Numbered from the stretch's first letter, positions 15,928-29,380 are shown. The stretch is DNA of 64,000 bases from JAJEBT01 sp965221485 (GCA_965221485.1 OZ244893.1:4419944-4483943), one strand, 5' to 3'. Numbers and translations are program-made. Notes: generated by a model not told the origin, from the sequence alone.

Positions 15928-17118
15928 ATGGCGAAGCAGAAGTTTGACCGGACGAAGCCTCACTGCAATGTGGGTACGATTGGTCATGTTGATCACGGCA
16001 AGACGACGTTGACGGCGGCGATCACGAAGATTCTTGCGGAGTCGGGTGGAGCCGAGTTCACGGCGTATGACGACATTGACAAGGCTCCCGAGGAGCGGGA
16101 GCGTGGGATCACGATTGCGACGGCTCATGTAGAGTATGAGACGGAGAACCGTCATTACGCGCATGTGGACTGTCCGGGTCATGCGGATTATGTGAAGAAC
16201 ATGATCACGGGTGCGGCGCAGATGGATGGTGCGATTCTTGTTGTGAGTGCTGCGGATGGTCCGATGCCTCAGACGCGCGAGCACATTCTTCTGGCGCGTC
16301 AGGTTGGTGTTCCTGCGATTGTTGTTTACATGAACAAGGTTGACCAGGTTGACGACGAGGAGCTTGTCGAGCTTGTCGAGCTTGAGATCCGGGAGTTGCT
16401 GAGTTCGTATGATTTTCCGGGGGATGACATTCCGGTTGTGAAGGGTTCGGCGTTGATGGCGCTTGAGGGTTCGGATGAGGCTCTGGGCCGGTCTTCGGTT
16501 CTGGAATTGATGGCGGCGGTTGACAGTTATGTTCCGCAGCCGGAGCGTGCGAAGGACCAGCCGTTTTTGATGCCGATTGAGGATGTATTTTCGATATCGG
16601 GCCGCGGGACGGTTGTGACGGGTCGGATTGAGCGCGGGATTGTGAAGGTTGGCGACCCGGTTGAGATTGTGGGGATCCGGGACACGTCGACGACGGTTGT
16701 GACTGGTGTTGAGATGTTCCGGAAGCTTCTGGATTCGGGTGAGGCGGGAGACAATGTGGGGTGTCTTCTTCGCGGTGTTGACCGGACGTCGGTTGAGCGG
16801 GGTCAGGTTCTTGCGGCCCCGAAGTCGATTACGCCGCACACGCGTTTCAAGGCGGAGGCGTATATCCTGACGAAGGAGGAGGGTGGTCGTCACACGCCGT
16901 TTTTCTCCAACTACCGTCCCCAGTTTTACTTTCGCACGACGGATGTGACGGGTGAGGTTCGTCTTGCGGAGGATGTGCAGATGGTGATGCCGGGAGACAA
17001 TGTCTCGATGGAGGTTGACCTGATCTCGCCGATTGCGATGGATGAAGGCGTGCGGTTTGCGATCCGCGAAGGCGGACGCACCGTCGGCGCCGGCGTCGTC
17101 GCCGCAATCGGAGAGTAA
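15928..17118 (+). CDS. tuf: Elongation factor Tu, copy 1
   Basis: A 396-residue GTPase that delivers aminoacyl-tRNA to the ribosome. Domain 1 has GHVDHGKT (G1), DCPGHADY (G3) and NKVD (G4). The barrel domains 2 and 3 follow, with the conserved C-terminal GGRTVGAGVV. The protein is identical to copy 2 at 32502-33692, and I see only three base differences between the genes, all synonymous. Codon use differs sharply from neighbouring genes: Val GTT, Leu CTT and Gly GGT dominate until about 17,040, after which the last 25 or so codons return to C-ending forms. tRNA-Trp, secE and nusG follow. Confidence 0.98.
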   Translation: MAKQKFDRTKPHCNVGTIGHVDHGKTTLTAAITKILAESGGAEFTAYDDIDKAPEERERGITIATAHVEYETENRHYAHVDCPGHADYVKNMITGAAQMDGAILVVSAADGPMPQTREHILLARQVGVPAIVVYMNKVDQVDDEELVELVELEIRELLSSYDFPGDDIPVVKGSALMALEGSDEALGRSSVLELMAAVDSYVPQPERAKDQPFLMPIEDVFSISGRGTVVTGRIERGIVKVGDPVEIVGIRDTSTTVVTGVEMFRKLLDSGEAGDNVGCLLRGVDRTSVERGQVLAAPKSITPHTRFKAEAYILTKEEGGRHTPFFSNYRPQFYFRTTDVTGEVRLAEDVQMVMPGDNVSMEVDLISPIAMDEGVRFAIREGGRTVGAGVVAAIGE

Positions 17119-17135
17119 GGGCGCACCGCGTAACT

Positions 17136-17211
17136 AGGAGTGTAGCTCAACTGGCAGAGCACCGGTCTCCAAAACCGGGGGTTGGGGGTTCGAGTCCCTC
17201 CACTCCTGCCA
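17136..17211 (+). tRNA. tRNA-Trp(CCA)
   Basis: A 76-nt cloverleaf between tuf and secE: acceptor AGGAGTG/CACTCCT, anticodon loop CTCCAAA (anticodon CCA), T-loop TTCGAGT, discriminator G and encoded CCA. Confidence 0.96.
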
Positions 17212-17263
17212 GTTCGGTGGATGCGGGCGCAGCGGGGGCCCGGAACCCTTGGGAAAAGGCTTG

Positions 17264-17461
17264 ATGGCAAAAACCAACCCGATGGAATTCATCCAGCAGG
17301 TGCGGCGGGAAATGGCCCGTGTTACGTGGCCGAGCCGGCGTGAAACCCTGGTGACGACGATCATGGTGTTCATTTTCGTCGCCCTTGCGGCCGTGTTCTT
17401 TCTTGCGGTCGACCAGGTTCTTTCGGTCGCGGTCAAGTTTATCCTCGGGCTGGGAGCATAG
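17264..17461 (+). CDS. secE: Preprotein translocase subunit SecE
   Basis: A 65-residue single-span SecE. The amphipathic VRREMARVTWPSRRET segment is the family signature, followed by one membrane helix (TTIMVFIFVALAAVFFLAV). SecE clamps SecY in the inner-membrane translocon. The short form is normal for alphaproteobacteria. The ATG at 17264 lies behind GGGAAAAGG; the in-frame TTG at 17249 is unnecessary. nusG starts 1 bp after the stop. Confidence 0.93.
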   Translation: MAKTNPMEFIQQVRREMARVTWPSRRETLVTTIMVFIFVALAAVFFLAVDQVLSVAVKFILGLGA

Positions 17462-17462
17462 C

Positions 17463-17993
17463 GTGACTGCGAACTGGTATGTCATTCACGTCTATTCCGG
17501 CTTTGAAGCCAAGGTTGCGCAGTCGATTCGTGACCAGGCGCGGCAGACGGGGCTTGATGACGTCATCGAGGAAGTTCTGGTTCCGATGGAAGAAGTGGTG
17601 CAGATGCGCCGCGGCACCAAGATCAACACGGAGCGGAAATTCTTCCCGGGCTATGTGCTGGCGCGGATGGAAATGAACGATGATGCCTGGCATCTCGTCA
17701 AGGATACGCCAAAGGTGGCCGGCTTCCTTGGTTCGGGCAACCGGCCGACGCCGCTCACCGATGCCGAAGCGCAGCGAATCCTGCGTCAGGTCCGCGAGGG
17801 TGTGGAGCGTCCGAAGCCGTCTGTGACGTTCGAGGTCGGGGAACAGGTAAGAGTGGCCGACGGTCCGTTCACGTCGTTCAACGCGATGGTGGAAGATGTG
17901 GACGAGGGCAGGGCGCGGCTTCGGGTGACTGTATCGATCTTCGGTCGGGCGACGCCGGTCGAACTCGAGTACGGACAGGTTGAAAAACTCTGA
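17463..17993 (+). CDS. nusG: Transcription termination/antitermination protein NusG
   Basis: A 176-residue factor that binds RNA polymerase and links it to the ribosome or Rho. The NGN domain starts at WYVIHVYSGFE and includes FFPGYVLARMEM and VAGFLG. The KOW domain is at the C-terminus (VADGPFTSFNAMVEDVDE). A GTG start 1 bp after the secE stop gives the normal N-terminus; upstream codons in this frame belong to secE. Confidence 0.95.
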   Translation: MTANWYVIHVYSGFEAKVAQSIRDQARQTGLDDVIEEVLVPMEEVVQMRRGTKINTERKFFPGYVLARMEMNDDAWHLVKDTPKVAGFLGSGNRPTPLTDAEAQRILRQVREGVERPKPSVTFEVGEQVRVADGPFTSFNAMVEDVDEGRARLRVTVSIFGRATPVELEYGQVEKL

Positions 17994-18017
17994 ATGCGCA
18001 AGCGAAGGTGAGGGCCA

Positions 18018-18446
18018 ATGGCCAAGAGAGTTCAGGGATATATCAAGCTTCAGATTCCGGCCGGATCGGCGAATCCGTCGCCGCCCATCGGCCCGGCGCT
18101 CGGCCAGGCCGGGCTGAACATCATGGAATTCTGCAAGGCGTTCAATGCACACACCCAGGGCCATGAACCCGGTGTTCCCACGCCAACCGTGATCACTGTC
18201 TATGCTGACAAGTCGTTCTCCTTCGAGACCCGGACACCGCCAGCCTCCTATTTCATAAAGAAGGCGGCAAGGGTCGCAAAGGGAGCCGCGACAACCGGCT
18301 CGGAAGTTGTGGGGGCTGTCAAGATGTCACAGCTTCGGGAAATCGCCGAGATCAAGATGGAAGATCTCAATGCCCATGACCTCGATGCCGCGACCCGCAT
18401 ACTCGCGGGATCGGCACGGTCCATGGGAATACGGGTTCAGGAGTAG
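18018..18446 (+). CDS. rplK: 50S ribosomal protein L11
   Basis: A 142-residue protein of normal length. The N-terminal domain carries the conserved proline region (PAGSANPSPPIGPALGQ) that contacts release factors and RelA, and the C-terminal rRNA-binding domain ends in GSARSMGI. It binds the GTPase-associated centre of 23S rRNA. It is followed 4 bp later by rplA, and in many bacteria the pair is controlled by L1 binding to the messenger. Confidence 0.97.
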   Translation: MAKRVQGYIKLQIPAGSANPSPPIGPALGQAGLNIMEFCKAFNAHTQGHEPGVPTPTVITVYADKSFSFETRTPPASYFIKKAARVAKGAATTGSEVVGAVKMSQLREIAEIKMEDLNAHDLDAATRILAGSARSMGIRVQE

Positions 18447-18450
18447 GGGA

Positions 18451-19161
18451 ATGGTGAAGGTTGGAAAGCGAATCAGAACGGCACGCGAAACCATTGATCG
18501 CGATCAGCTGTACGGGCTTGAGGATGCGCTGAAACTGGTCAAGGAGGGTGCGCGGGCGAAGTTTGACGAGACCATCGAGCTGTCTCTCAACCTTGGCGTT
18601 GATCCGCGTCATGCTGACCAGATGGTCCGCGGGATGGCGTCCCTGCCCAACGGCACCGGGAAATCCGTCCGGGTCGCGGTGTTTGCCCGTGGCGACAAGG
18701 CCGATGAGGCACGCGAGGCTGGCGCCGATGTGGTGGGAGCCGAGGACCTCGCCGAGCAGGTCCAGAACGGTACGTTCGACTTCCAGAGTTGCATTGCGAC
18801 CCCGGACATGATGCCGGTCGTCGGCCGTCTCGGGCGTATTCTCGGACCGCGCGGTCTCATGCCCAACCCGAAGCTCGGGACTGTGACCACCGATGTGGCA
18901 ACAGCGGTGAAAGACGCCAAGGGCGGTCAGGTCCAGTTCCGGGTCGAGCGTGCCGGCATCATTCATGCGGGTGTCGGCAAGGCCAGCTTCTCCGAAGAGG
19001 CCCTGAGCGAGAATATTTGTGCGCTGGTCGGGGCCATCAACCGGGCCAAGCCGACCGGGGCCAAGGGAACCTATATCAAGCGTATATCCGTGGCTTCGAC
19101 CATGGGGCCGGGAATCCGGCTTGATGTTGGCCCGGTTCTGGAGCGCGCCACGGCGCGCTGA
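18451..19161 (+). CDS. rplA: 50S ribosomal protein L1
   Basis: A 236-residue L1-stalk protein. It shows GRLGRILGPRGLMPNPK with TVTTDVATAV after it, and the final SVASTMGPGIRLD. A GGGGA site lies just before the ATG at 18451. L1 assists E-site tRNA release and represses its own operon in many bacteria. Confidence 0.97.
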   Translation: MVKVGKRIRTARETIDRDQLYGLEDALKLVKEGARAKFDETIELSLNLGVDPRHADQMVRGMASLPNGTGKSVRVAVFARGDKADEAREAGADVVGAEDLAEQVQNGTFDFQSCIATPDMMPVVGRLGRILGPRGLMPNPKLGTVTTDVATAVKDAKGGQVQFRVERAGIIHAGVGKASFSEEALSENICALVGAINRAKPTGAKGTYIKRISVASTMGPGIRLDVGPVLERATAR

Positions 19162-19444
19162 AACCGAATTCGCACCGGACGGCCGGAGATGGCGGTCCGG
19201 TGCGGGGCCTCCGGGGGCGCGGCAGTGCCGCTCCGGAGTCCATCCTGTCCGGGACTGCAGGTCCGGCCAAAAGGCCGGTTAAGGACGTGTCGCCTGCACA
19301 GACGGGAGTTGAACCAGGGGTGGCCCTGTACCGCCCACGGCTCGAACTTCTGGGACAGGCAAACCGGTTCCGTGTTTGCCGCGGAACCAGACGCTCACCG
19401 AGCAGGCTCCGAAGGGTCTGTTCCAGTATTGTGGAGATGGCCGG
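19162..19444 (+). promoter_or_regulatory. Long rplJ leader with three strong hairpins
   Basis: A 283-base untranslated gap between rplA and rplJ. It holds three inverted repeats in a row: a perfect 10-bp stem at 19171-19180/19195-19204; a compound hairpin at 19209-19238 with an inner perfect GCGGC-AGT-GCCGC; and CCGGCC-AAAA-GGCCGG at 19263-19278. In E. coli the rplJ leader binds the L10-L12 complex and controls translation of rplJL. This gap is in the equivalent place, but I did not match a specific L10-leader fold; the hairpins could instead be RNase III sites or attenuators. Confidence 0.5.
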
Positions 19445-19960
19445 GTGGATCGAATTGAGAAAGAAGCGCTGGTCGCGTCGCTGCACGAAACATTTTCGGC
19501 TGCGACGCTGGTGGTCGTGACCTGCCCGCTGGGCATGAACGTCGCCCAGTCGCAACAGTTGCGTATGCAGCTGCGCGATGCCGGTGCCAGTTACAAGGTG
19601 ACCAAGAACCGGCTGACGCGTCTCGCGCTGAAGGATACACAGTTCGAGGCCCTGTGCGACCTGTTCAGTGGGCCGACCGCAATTGCATGGTCGGATGATG
19701 CTGTCGCCGCTGCTCGCGTTGCCGTCAGTTTTTCCGAGGAAAACAGCCAGTTGAAGATACTGGGTGGCGGCCTCGGGTCCGAAGTTCTCGATCAGTCCGG
19801 CGTGGCCGCTCTGGCGCGCTTGCCTTCGCTCGATGAATTGCGGGGAAAACTGGTCGGTCTGATCCAGACTCCGGCGACGCGCCTTGCCGGCGTCCTGCAG
19901 GCACCGGGCGGACAGCTCGCCCGCGTGCTTTCGGCCCATGCCGAACAGGAAGCCGCCTGA
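19445..19960 (+). CDS. rplJ: 50S ribosomal protein L10
   Basis: A 171-residue base of the L7/L12 stalk. The sequence begins VDRIEKEALVASLHETF, matching the family N-terminus, and continues with YKVTKNRLTRLA and a C-terminal L12-binding helix. I used the GTG at 19445, which has GGAGATGG upstream; an in-frame ATG at 19376 would add 23 residues with no family counterpart. The first strand reads ATLVVVTCPLGMNVAQSQ, somewhat diverged from the usual GLTVAEM pattern. Confidence 0.93.
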   Translation: MDRIEKEALVASLHETFSAATLVVVTCPLGMNVAQSQQLRMQLRDAGASYKVTKNRLTRLALKDTQFEALCDLFSGPTAIAWSDDAVAAARVAVSFSEENSQLKILGGGLGSEVLDQSGVAALARLPSLDELRGKLVGLIQTPATRLAGVLQAPGGQLARVLSAHAEQEAA

Positions 19961-20002
19961 TCCACACCTGTCAACTGAAGTTCAAGCCCGGGAGATATGA
20001 CA

Positions 20003-20380
20003 ATGGCTGATCTTGATAAAATTGTAGAGGACCTGTCTGGCCTGACGGTGCTCGAAGCCGCCGAACTTTCCAAGAAACTCGAGGAAAAATGGGGCGTTTC
20101 GGCCGCTGCACCGGTGGCTGTCGCGGCTGTGGCCGGCGGCAACGGTGCGGCCCCTGCCGAAGAGGAGCAGGTGGAATTTGATGTGATTCTTGCGAGCTTC
20201 GGCGAGAAGAAGATCAATGTCATCAAGGAGGTACGGGCCATCACGGGTCTCGGCCTCAAGGAAGCCAAGGACCTGGTGGAGGGTGTGCCGAAACCGGTGA
20301 AGGAGGCTGTCAGCAAGGACGAGGCCGAGGACATCCGCAAGAAGCTTGAAGATGCGGGTGCTGCCGTCGAGGTGAAGTAA
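20003..20380 (+). CDS. rplL: 50S ribosomal protein L7/L12
   Basis: A 125-residue stalk protein: an N-terminal dimerisation helix (LDKIVEDLSGLTVLEAAELSKKL), an Ala/Pro/Val-rich hinge (about residues 35-52) and the C-terminal factor-binding domain (EKKINVIKEVRAITGLGLKEAKDLVE). The ATG at 20003 is 8 bases after GGGAG; the ATG at 19997 would be only 2 bases away. It recruits translation GTPases. Confidence 0.97.
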   Translation: MADLDKIVEDLSGLTVLEAAELSKKLEEKWGVSAAAPVAVAAVAGGNGAAPAEEEQVEFDVILASFGEKKINVIKEVRAITGLGLKEAKDLVEGVPKPVKEAVSKDEAEDIRKKLEDAGAAVEVK

Positions 20381-20489
20381 CCTTGCACCTTCGTTGGTGC
20401 CGCGGCCAAAGAGCGGCACAACCCCTGTCCCCGTTTGTACGGGTCCGCATCCGGTGCGGACCTGTTTCCCCATGCCCTGTGAGGTGTCC
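20381..20489 (+). promoter_or_regulatory. rplL-rpoB intergenic hairpin cluster
   Basis: The 109-base gap holds three perfect inverted repeats: TGCCGC/GCGGCA at 20398-20403/20413-20418, CCCGT/ACGGG at 20430-20434/20439-20443 and GTCCGCA/TGCGGAC at 20443-20449/20455-20461. None is followed by a run of T. In E. coli the same gap carries an attenuator and an RNase III site that set the ratio of L7/L12 to RNA polymerase subunits; a similar role is inferred here. Confidence 0.5.
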
Positions 20490-23400
20490 ATGGTAACGTC
20501 GATTGCCGAACGCAAGCGCATACGCAAGGATTTCGGGCGCATTGACGCAGTTGCGCCAATGCCCAATCTGATAGAGGTCCAGAAGAGCTCGTACGATACG
20601 TTTCTGCAGCTTGGTGTCCCGGCTGGCCGGCGGGAGAATTCGGGGCTTCAGGAGGTGTTCCATTCGGTGTTTCCGATCGAGGACTTCTCGGGCACCGGAC
20701 GGCTTGATTTCAGCGGCTACGAGCTTGAACCGCCAAAATATGATGTGGAGGAATGCCGCCAGCGCGGGATGACCTTTGCAGCCCCTCTCAAGGTCACATT
20801 GCGGCTTACCGTGTTCGATGTTGACGAGGAGACCGGTTCGCGGTCCATGCGCAACAGCAAGGAGCAGGATGTCTATATGGGCGATCTGCCGCTGATGACC
20901 AACGAGGGAACGTTCGTCATCAACGGAACCGATCGCGTGATCGTGTCCCAGATGCATCGTTCGCCCGGCGTGTTCTTCGATCACGACCGGGGCAAGTCAC
21001 ACGCGTCCGGCAAGTTCCTTTTCGCGGCCCGCGTGATTCCCTATCGCGGCTCGTGGCTGGATTTCGAGTTCGACGTCAAGGACATCCTGCATGTGAGGAT
21101 TGATCGCCGGCGCAAACTGCCGGTGACGACGCTGCTGCTGGCGCTTGATTCCGCGGCAACGGCCGCAAGGCGCCGGGAGCTGGAGGCCGAGCGCATCATG
21201 CTTCCGGTCGAGGAAGCCGACGGGATGGATGTGACCGAGGTCCTCCATTACTTCTATGATCGCATCACGCTGACCCGCGATGGCGATGGCTGGGAGATGC
21301 CTTTTGACGCCACGGCGTGGCGAGGCCGGACGCTGGTCAGGGACCTGGTCGAGGCCGGCACTGGCCGCGTGGTCGCCGAAAGCGGCGCGAAGATGACACC
21401 GCGCCTGTGCCGTCAGGCCGAATCCGACGGCCTCACCGGAATCCATATCTCCAGGGAGGACCTGCACGGTCAGTATCTGGGAGACGACATCATCGACGAG
21501 GACACCGGCAGGGTCCTCCTTGAGACAGGTGACGAGATCGATGATACGATCCTCGAGACTCTGGAAGAGCACAAGATCAAGAGCTTTGAAATGCTCTCGG
21601 TGGATGCGTCGGAAGTCGGCCCCTATCTTCTGAACACGCTCTCGGTGGACCGCAACCGGACCCGTGAGGAAGCGCTGACCGACATTTACCGCGTGATCCG
21701 CCCCGGGGAGCCGCCGACGCTGGATGCCGCAGAGGGTCTGTTCCGCAGCCTGTTCTTTGATCCGGAGCGCTATGATCTATCGGCGGTCGGGCGCGTCAAG
21801 CTGAATGCCCGGCTCGGACTCGGGGGCGACGACAAGGTTCGTGTCCTGGAGCGGGAAGATATTCTTGCCGTGGTGAAGACACTTGTCCGGCTGCGAAACG
21901 GCCATGGCGAGATCGACGATATCGACCATCTCGGCAATCGCCGGGTGCGCTCGGTAGGCGAACTGATGGAGAACCAGTACCGCATCGGGCTCACGCGTAT
22001 GGAGCGGGCCATCCGCGAGCGCATGGGATCGATCGAACTGGATCCGATCATGCCGCATGACCTGATCAACGCCAAGCCGGCGGCGGCGGCGGTCCGGGAA
22101 TTTTTCGGATCTTCGCAGTTGTCCCAGTTCATGGACCAGACCAACCCCCTGAGCGAGATCACCCACAAGCGCCGGCTTTCTGCCCTGGGCCCGGGCGGGC
22201 TGTCGCGAGAGCGCGCCGGTTTCGAGGTGCGTGACGTGCATCCGACCCATTATGGCCGCATCTGTCCGATCGAGACGCCGGAGGGTCCGAACATCGGCCT
22301 GATCAACTCGCTGGCAACCTTCGCGCGCGTCAATCAGTACGGCTTTATCGAGACGCCCTACCGCGTTGTCCGCGACGGCGTGGTGACCGAGGAGGTTGCG
22401 TATCACTCGGCGATCGATGAGGGGCAGTACACGATTGCCCAGGCCAATGCGCTGCTGGATGACGACGGGCGGTTTATCGAGCCCATGGTGAGTTGCCGCG
22501 CAGCCAGCGAATTTGTCATGGCCAGACCGGACCAGATCGATCTCATTGATGTCTCGCCAAAGCAGCTCGTGTCGGTGGCTGCGGCCCTGATTCCGTTTCT
22601 CGAGAACGATGACGCCAACCGCGCACTGATGGGCTCCAACATGCAGCGTCAGGCGGTGCCGCTGGTGCGTGCCGAGGCGCCGCTGGTCGGAACCGGTATG
22701 GAAGAGGCGGTCGCTTTCGGATCGGGCGCCACCGTCTCGGCACGGCGGGCAGGCGTGGTCGATCAGGTCGAGGCCACCCGGATCGTTGTGCAGACCACGG
22801 AAGAGTCGTCCCGGTCGGAACCCGGCGTCGATATCTACAATCTTCTCAAGTTCCAGCGCTCCAACCAGAATACCTGCATCAGCCAGCGTCCGCTGGTCCG
22901 GGTGGGTGATCAGGTGGAGGCGGGCGACATCATCGCCGATGGTCCCTCAACGGACCGCGGCGAACTTGCGCTCGGCCGCAATGTGCTGGTCGCCTTCATG
23001 CCGTGGAACGGATACAACTTCGAAGACTCTATCCTGATCTCCGAACGGGTCGTGCGCGACGATGTGTTCACCTCGATTCACATCGAGGAGTTCGAGATCA
23101 TGGCGCGCGACATCAAGCTCGGTCAGGAAGAGATTACCCGCGATATCCCCAATGTCGGCGAGGACGCGCTCCGGAACCTCGATGAGGCCGGCATTGTCTA
23201 TATAGGCGCCGAAGTCAATTCAGGCGATATCCTGGTGGGGAAGGTGACCCCCAAGGGCGAGAGTCCGATGACCCCGGAAGAAAAGCTGCTGCGCGCGATT
23301 TTCGGGGAAAAGGCCTCGGATGTCCGCGATACCTCGCTGCGGTTGCCGGCCGGTGTTTCGGGGACGGTCGTCGAGGTCCGGGTGTTCTCGAGACGCGGTA

Positions 23401-24656
23401 TTGACAAGGACGAACGCGCAAAGGCGATCGAACGGGAAGAGATCGACCGTCTGGCCAAGGACCGGGACGATGAACGGAAAATTCTCGAGCGTTCGGTCAT
23501 CGGCCGGCTCGAGTCCCTGCTCGTCGGCCACATCCTGCGGTCCGGTCCGAGGCAGCTGACGCCTGGAAACCGGATCACTCGGTCGATGCTGGCGTCCCTG
23601 TCGGCGCGCCAGATGACCCAGATCACTGTCAGCGACGAGGAGGTGATGACACGGGTCGAGGCCTTGCGCAAGCAGTTCCAGGCCAGTGAACGGCGGTTGC
23701 AGAGCCTGTTCAACAGCAAGGTGGAGAAGCTGCAGGGCGGCGACGAGCTGCAGCCCGGCGTAATGAAGGTCGTCAAGGTCTTTGTCGCCGTGAAGCGGAA
23801 GCTGCAGCCGGGCGACAAGATGGCGGGCCGGCATGGCAACAAGGGGGTAATTTCGAAGATTGCCCCGATCGAGGACATGCCGTATCTCGAGGACGGCACA
23901 CCTGTTGATGTCGTGCTCAATCCGCTTGGCGTTCCGTCGCGAATGAATGTGGGCCAGATTCTGGAAACCCATCTCGGCTGGGCTGCGGCAGGACTTGGCC
24001 AGCGTGTCGGCGCGATGCTTGACGAGGCCATGCGCGAGGACCGCATCGGGGAACTGCGCCAGGAAATCCGGGAACTCTATGGTGAAGCCTCCTATGATGA
24101 TCGCTTCATGGACATGGAAGACAACCGGTTGGTGGAATTTGCCGACAGCCTGCGCCAGGGGGTCCCGATGGCGACGCCTGTGTTTGACGGCGCCCGGGAG
24201 GAGGATATTGTCCAGCTTCTGCGTCGCGCCGGTCTTGATGAATCAGGCCAGGTCACGCTTCACGACGGCCGCACCGGAGAAGCGTTCGCGCGTCCGGTCA
24301 CTGTCGGCTATATTTACATGATGAAGCTCCACCATCTGGTGGATGACAAGATCCACGCCCGTTCCATTGGACCCTACAGCCTGGTCACCCAGCAGCCGCT
24401 GGGCGGCAAGGCCCTGTTCGGGGGCCAGCGCTTCGGCGAAATGGAGGTCTGGGCGCTTGAAGCCTACGGTGCCGCCTATGCCTTGCAGGAGATGCTGACG
24501 GTCAAGTCGGATGACGTGCCGGGACGCACCAAGACCTACGAGGCCATTGTTCGTGGAGACGATACATTTGAAGCCGGGGTGCCCGAATCCTTCAACGTGC
24601 TGGTGAAGGAATTGAAGTCCCTCGGCCTCAATATCGAGCTGAATCAGCAAACGTGA
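20490..24656 (+). CDS. rpoB: DNA-directed RNA polymerase subunit beta
   Basis: A 1388-residue subunit of the polymerase core. The rifampicin pocket is intact and wild-type: SSQLSQFMDQTNPLSEITHK followed by RRLSALGPGG keeps the Gln, Asp, His and Ser positions usually changed in resistance. PIETPEGPNIGL, KMAGRHGNKGVI (active-site lysine region) and the C-terminal GGQRFGEMEVWALEAYGAAY clamp motif are present. The start at 20490 follows GTGAGGTG; an earlier in-frame start at 20394 would translate the intergenic hairpins. Confidence 0.98.
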   Translation: MVTSIAERKRIRKDFGRIDAVAPMPNLIEVQKSSYDTFLQLGVPAGRRENSGLQEVFHSVFPIEDFSGTGRLDFSGYELEPPKYDVEECRQRGMTFAAPLKVTLRLTVFDVDEETGSRSMRNSKEQDVYMGDLPLMTNEGTFVINGTDRVIVSQMHRSPGVFFDHDRGKSHASGKFLFAARVIPYRGSWLDFEFDVKDILHVRIDRRRKLPVTTLLLALDSAATAARRRELEAERIMLPVEEADGMDVTEVLHYFYDRITLTRDGDGWEMPFDATAWRGRTLVRDLVEAGTGRVVAESGAKMTPRLCRQAESDGLTGIHISREDLHGQYLGDDIIDEDTGRVLLETGDEIDDTILETLEEHKIKSFEMLSVDASEVGPYLLNTLSVDRNRTREEALTDIYRVIRPGEPPTLDAAEGLFRSLFFDPERYDLSAVGRVKLNARLGLGGDDKVRVLEREDILAVVKTLVRLRNGHGEIDDIDHLGNRRVRSVGELMENQYRIGLTRMERAIRERMGSIELDPIMPHDLINAKPAAAAVREFFGSSQLSQFMDQTNPLSEITHKRRLSALGPGGLSRERAGFEVRDVHPTHYGRICPIETPEGPNIGLINSLATFARVNQYGFIETPYRVVRDGVVTEEVAYHSAIDEGQYTIAQANALLDDDGRFIEPMVSCRAASEFVMARPDQIDLIDVSPKQLVSVAAALIPFLENDDANRALMGSNMQRQAVPLVRAEAPLVGTGMEEAVAFGSGATVSARRAGVVDQVEATRIVVQTTEESSRSEPGVDIYNLLKFQRSNQNTCISQRPLVRVGDQVEAGDIIADGPSTDRGELALGRNVLVAFMPWNGYNFEDSILISERVVRDDVFTSIHIEEFEIMARDIKLGQEEITRDIPNVGEDALRNLDEAGIVYIGAEVNSGDILVGKVTPKGESPMTPEEKLLRAIFGEKASDVRDTSLRLPAGVSGTVVEVRVFSRRGIDKDERAKAIEREEIDRLAKDRDDERKILERSVIGRLESLLVGHILRSGPRQLTPGNRITRSMLASLSARQMTQITVSDEEVMTRVEALRKQFQASERRLQSLFNSKVEKLQGGDELQPGVMKVVKVFVAVKRKLQPGDKMAGRHGNKGVISKIAPIEDMPYLEDGTPVDVVLNPLGVPSRMNVGQILETHLGWAAAGLGQRVGAMLDEAMREDRIGELRQEIRELYGEASYDDRFMDMEDNRLVEFADSLRQGVPMATPVFDGAREEDIVQLLRRAGLDESGQVTLHDGRTGEAFARPVTVGYIYMMKLHHLVDDKIHARSIGPYSLVTQQPLGGKALFGGQRFGEMEVWALEAYGAAYALQEMLTVKSDDVPGRTKTYEAIVRGDDTFEAGVPESFNVLVKELKSLGLNIELNQQT

Positions 24657-24675
24657 CGCACCCGGGAGAGACGAC

Positions 24676-28881
<4,206 letters not shown>

Positions 28882-29334
28882 CCGGACGCTGTCGGTGCGC
28901 TTCTGACGCGCGGAAGCGGGTGCGGGGCGGCCGGCAGAATGGAGCCCTGTTTCCGGGTCGGGCAAGAGTATCGGCTGGCACGGATCGGGACCGCGTGGGT
29001 GCCCGGGGATGTCAGGACCGGTGAGGCCCGTGCACAGGGCAGAAATGCGGGATCCCGTGGCCCGGGGCCGGGACAGCGGTCTGGCTGTGCCGACAGGCGA
29101 TGAAGTTGCAGGGCCCCGTATACCGTCTGTAACCGGTGCGGAAGCGGCCTTCTAAGCCAATCCGGAGACGTCGGATGCGACGGGGAATGGTCTCCTCTGC
29201 AGACGATCGGATTGGCCGCGGCCCTGTAGGTTCCGCCAGCCCGGTTGGGATGCTGCCGGGGTCCCTGACCGGGAGCCCGGATTGTTGCTGAAAAAAGGCC
29301 GGAAGACAGGGCCGGTGCGTTCTAAAAAAGCCTG
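28882..29334. other. Intergenic region between rpoC and the str-operon promoter
   Basis: About 450 bp with no supported gene on either strand and GC-rich, low-information sequence. The only structures I can support are the terminator-like hairpin at 29256-29280 and the promoter that follows at 29335. Confidence 0.5.
29256..29287 (+). terminator. Possible rpoBC terminator
   Basis: CCGGG-G-TCCC pairs across the loop TGACC with GGGA-G-CCCGG, giving nine base pairs with one G-G mismatch. It is followed by ATTGTTG, a weak T-rich tail. It lies 375 bp after rpoC and 55 bp before the next promoter. The T tract is poor, so Rho-dependent ending is equally possible. Confidence 0.35.
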
Positions 29335-29363
29335 TTGACGGGGCGAAAAAGCGCCCCTATATT
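29335..29363 (+). promoter_or_regulatory. str operon promoter with an inverted repeat in its spacer
   Basis: -35 TTGACG and -10 TATATT are separated by exactly 17 bases. The spacer is filled by an inverted repeat, GGGGCG-AAAAAG-CGCCCC (29340-29357), which begins on the last base of the -35. The expected transcription start is near 29370, leaving a leader of about 150 bases before rpsL. Confidence 0.72.
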
Positions 29364-29380
29364 GCGCCGCTTCTGGGGAC

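Noticed and set aside
15493..16893. 466-codon open frame antisense to tuf copy 1, recurring as 472 codons at 32049-33467 in copy 2.
   Set aside because: It exists because tuf uses a restricted codon set that leaves few stops on the other strand. The product is low-complexity Arg/His/Asn-rich with no domain, and tuf itself is certain.
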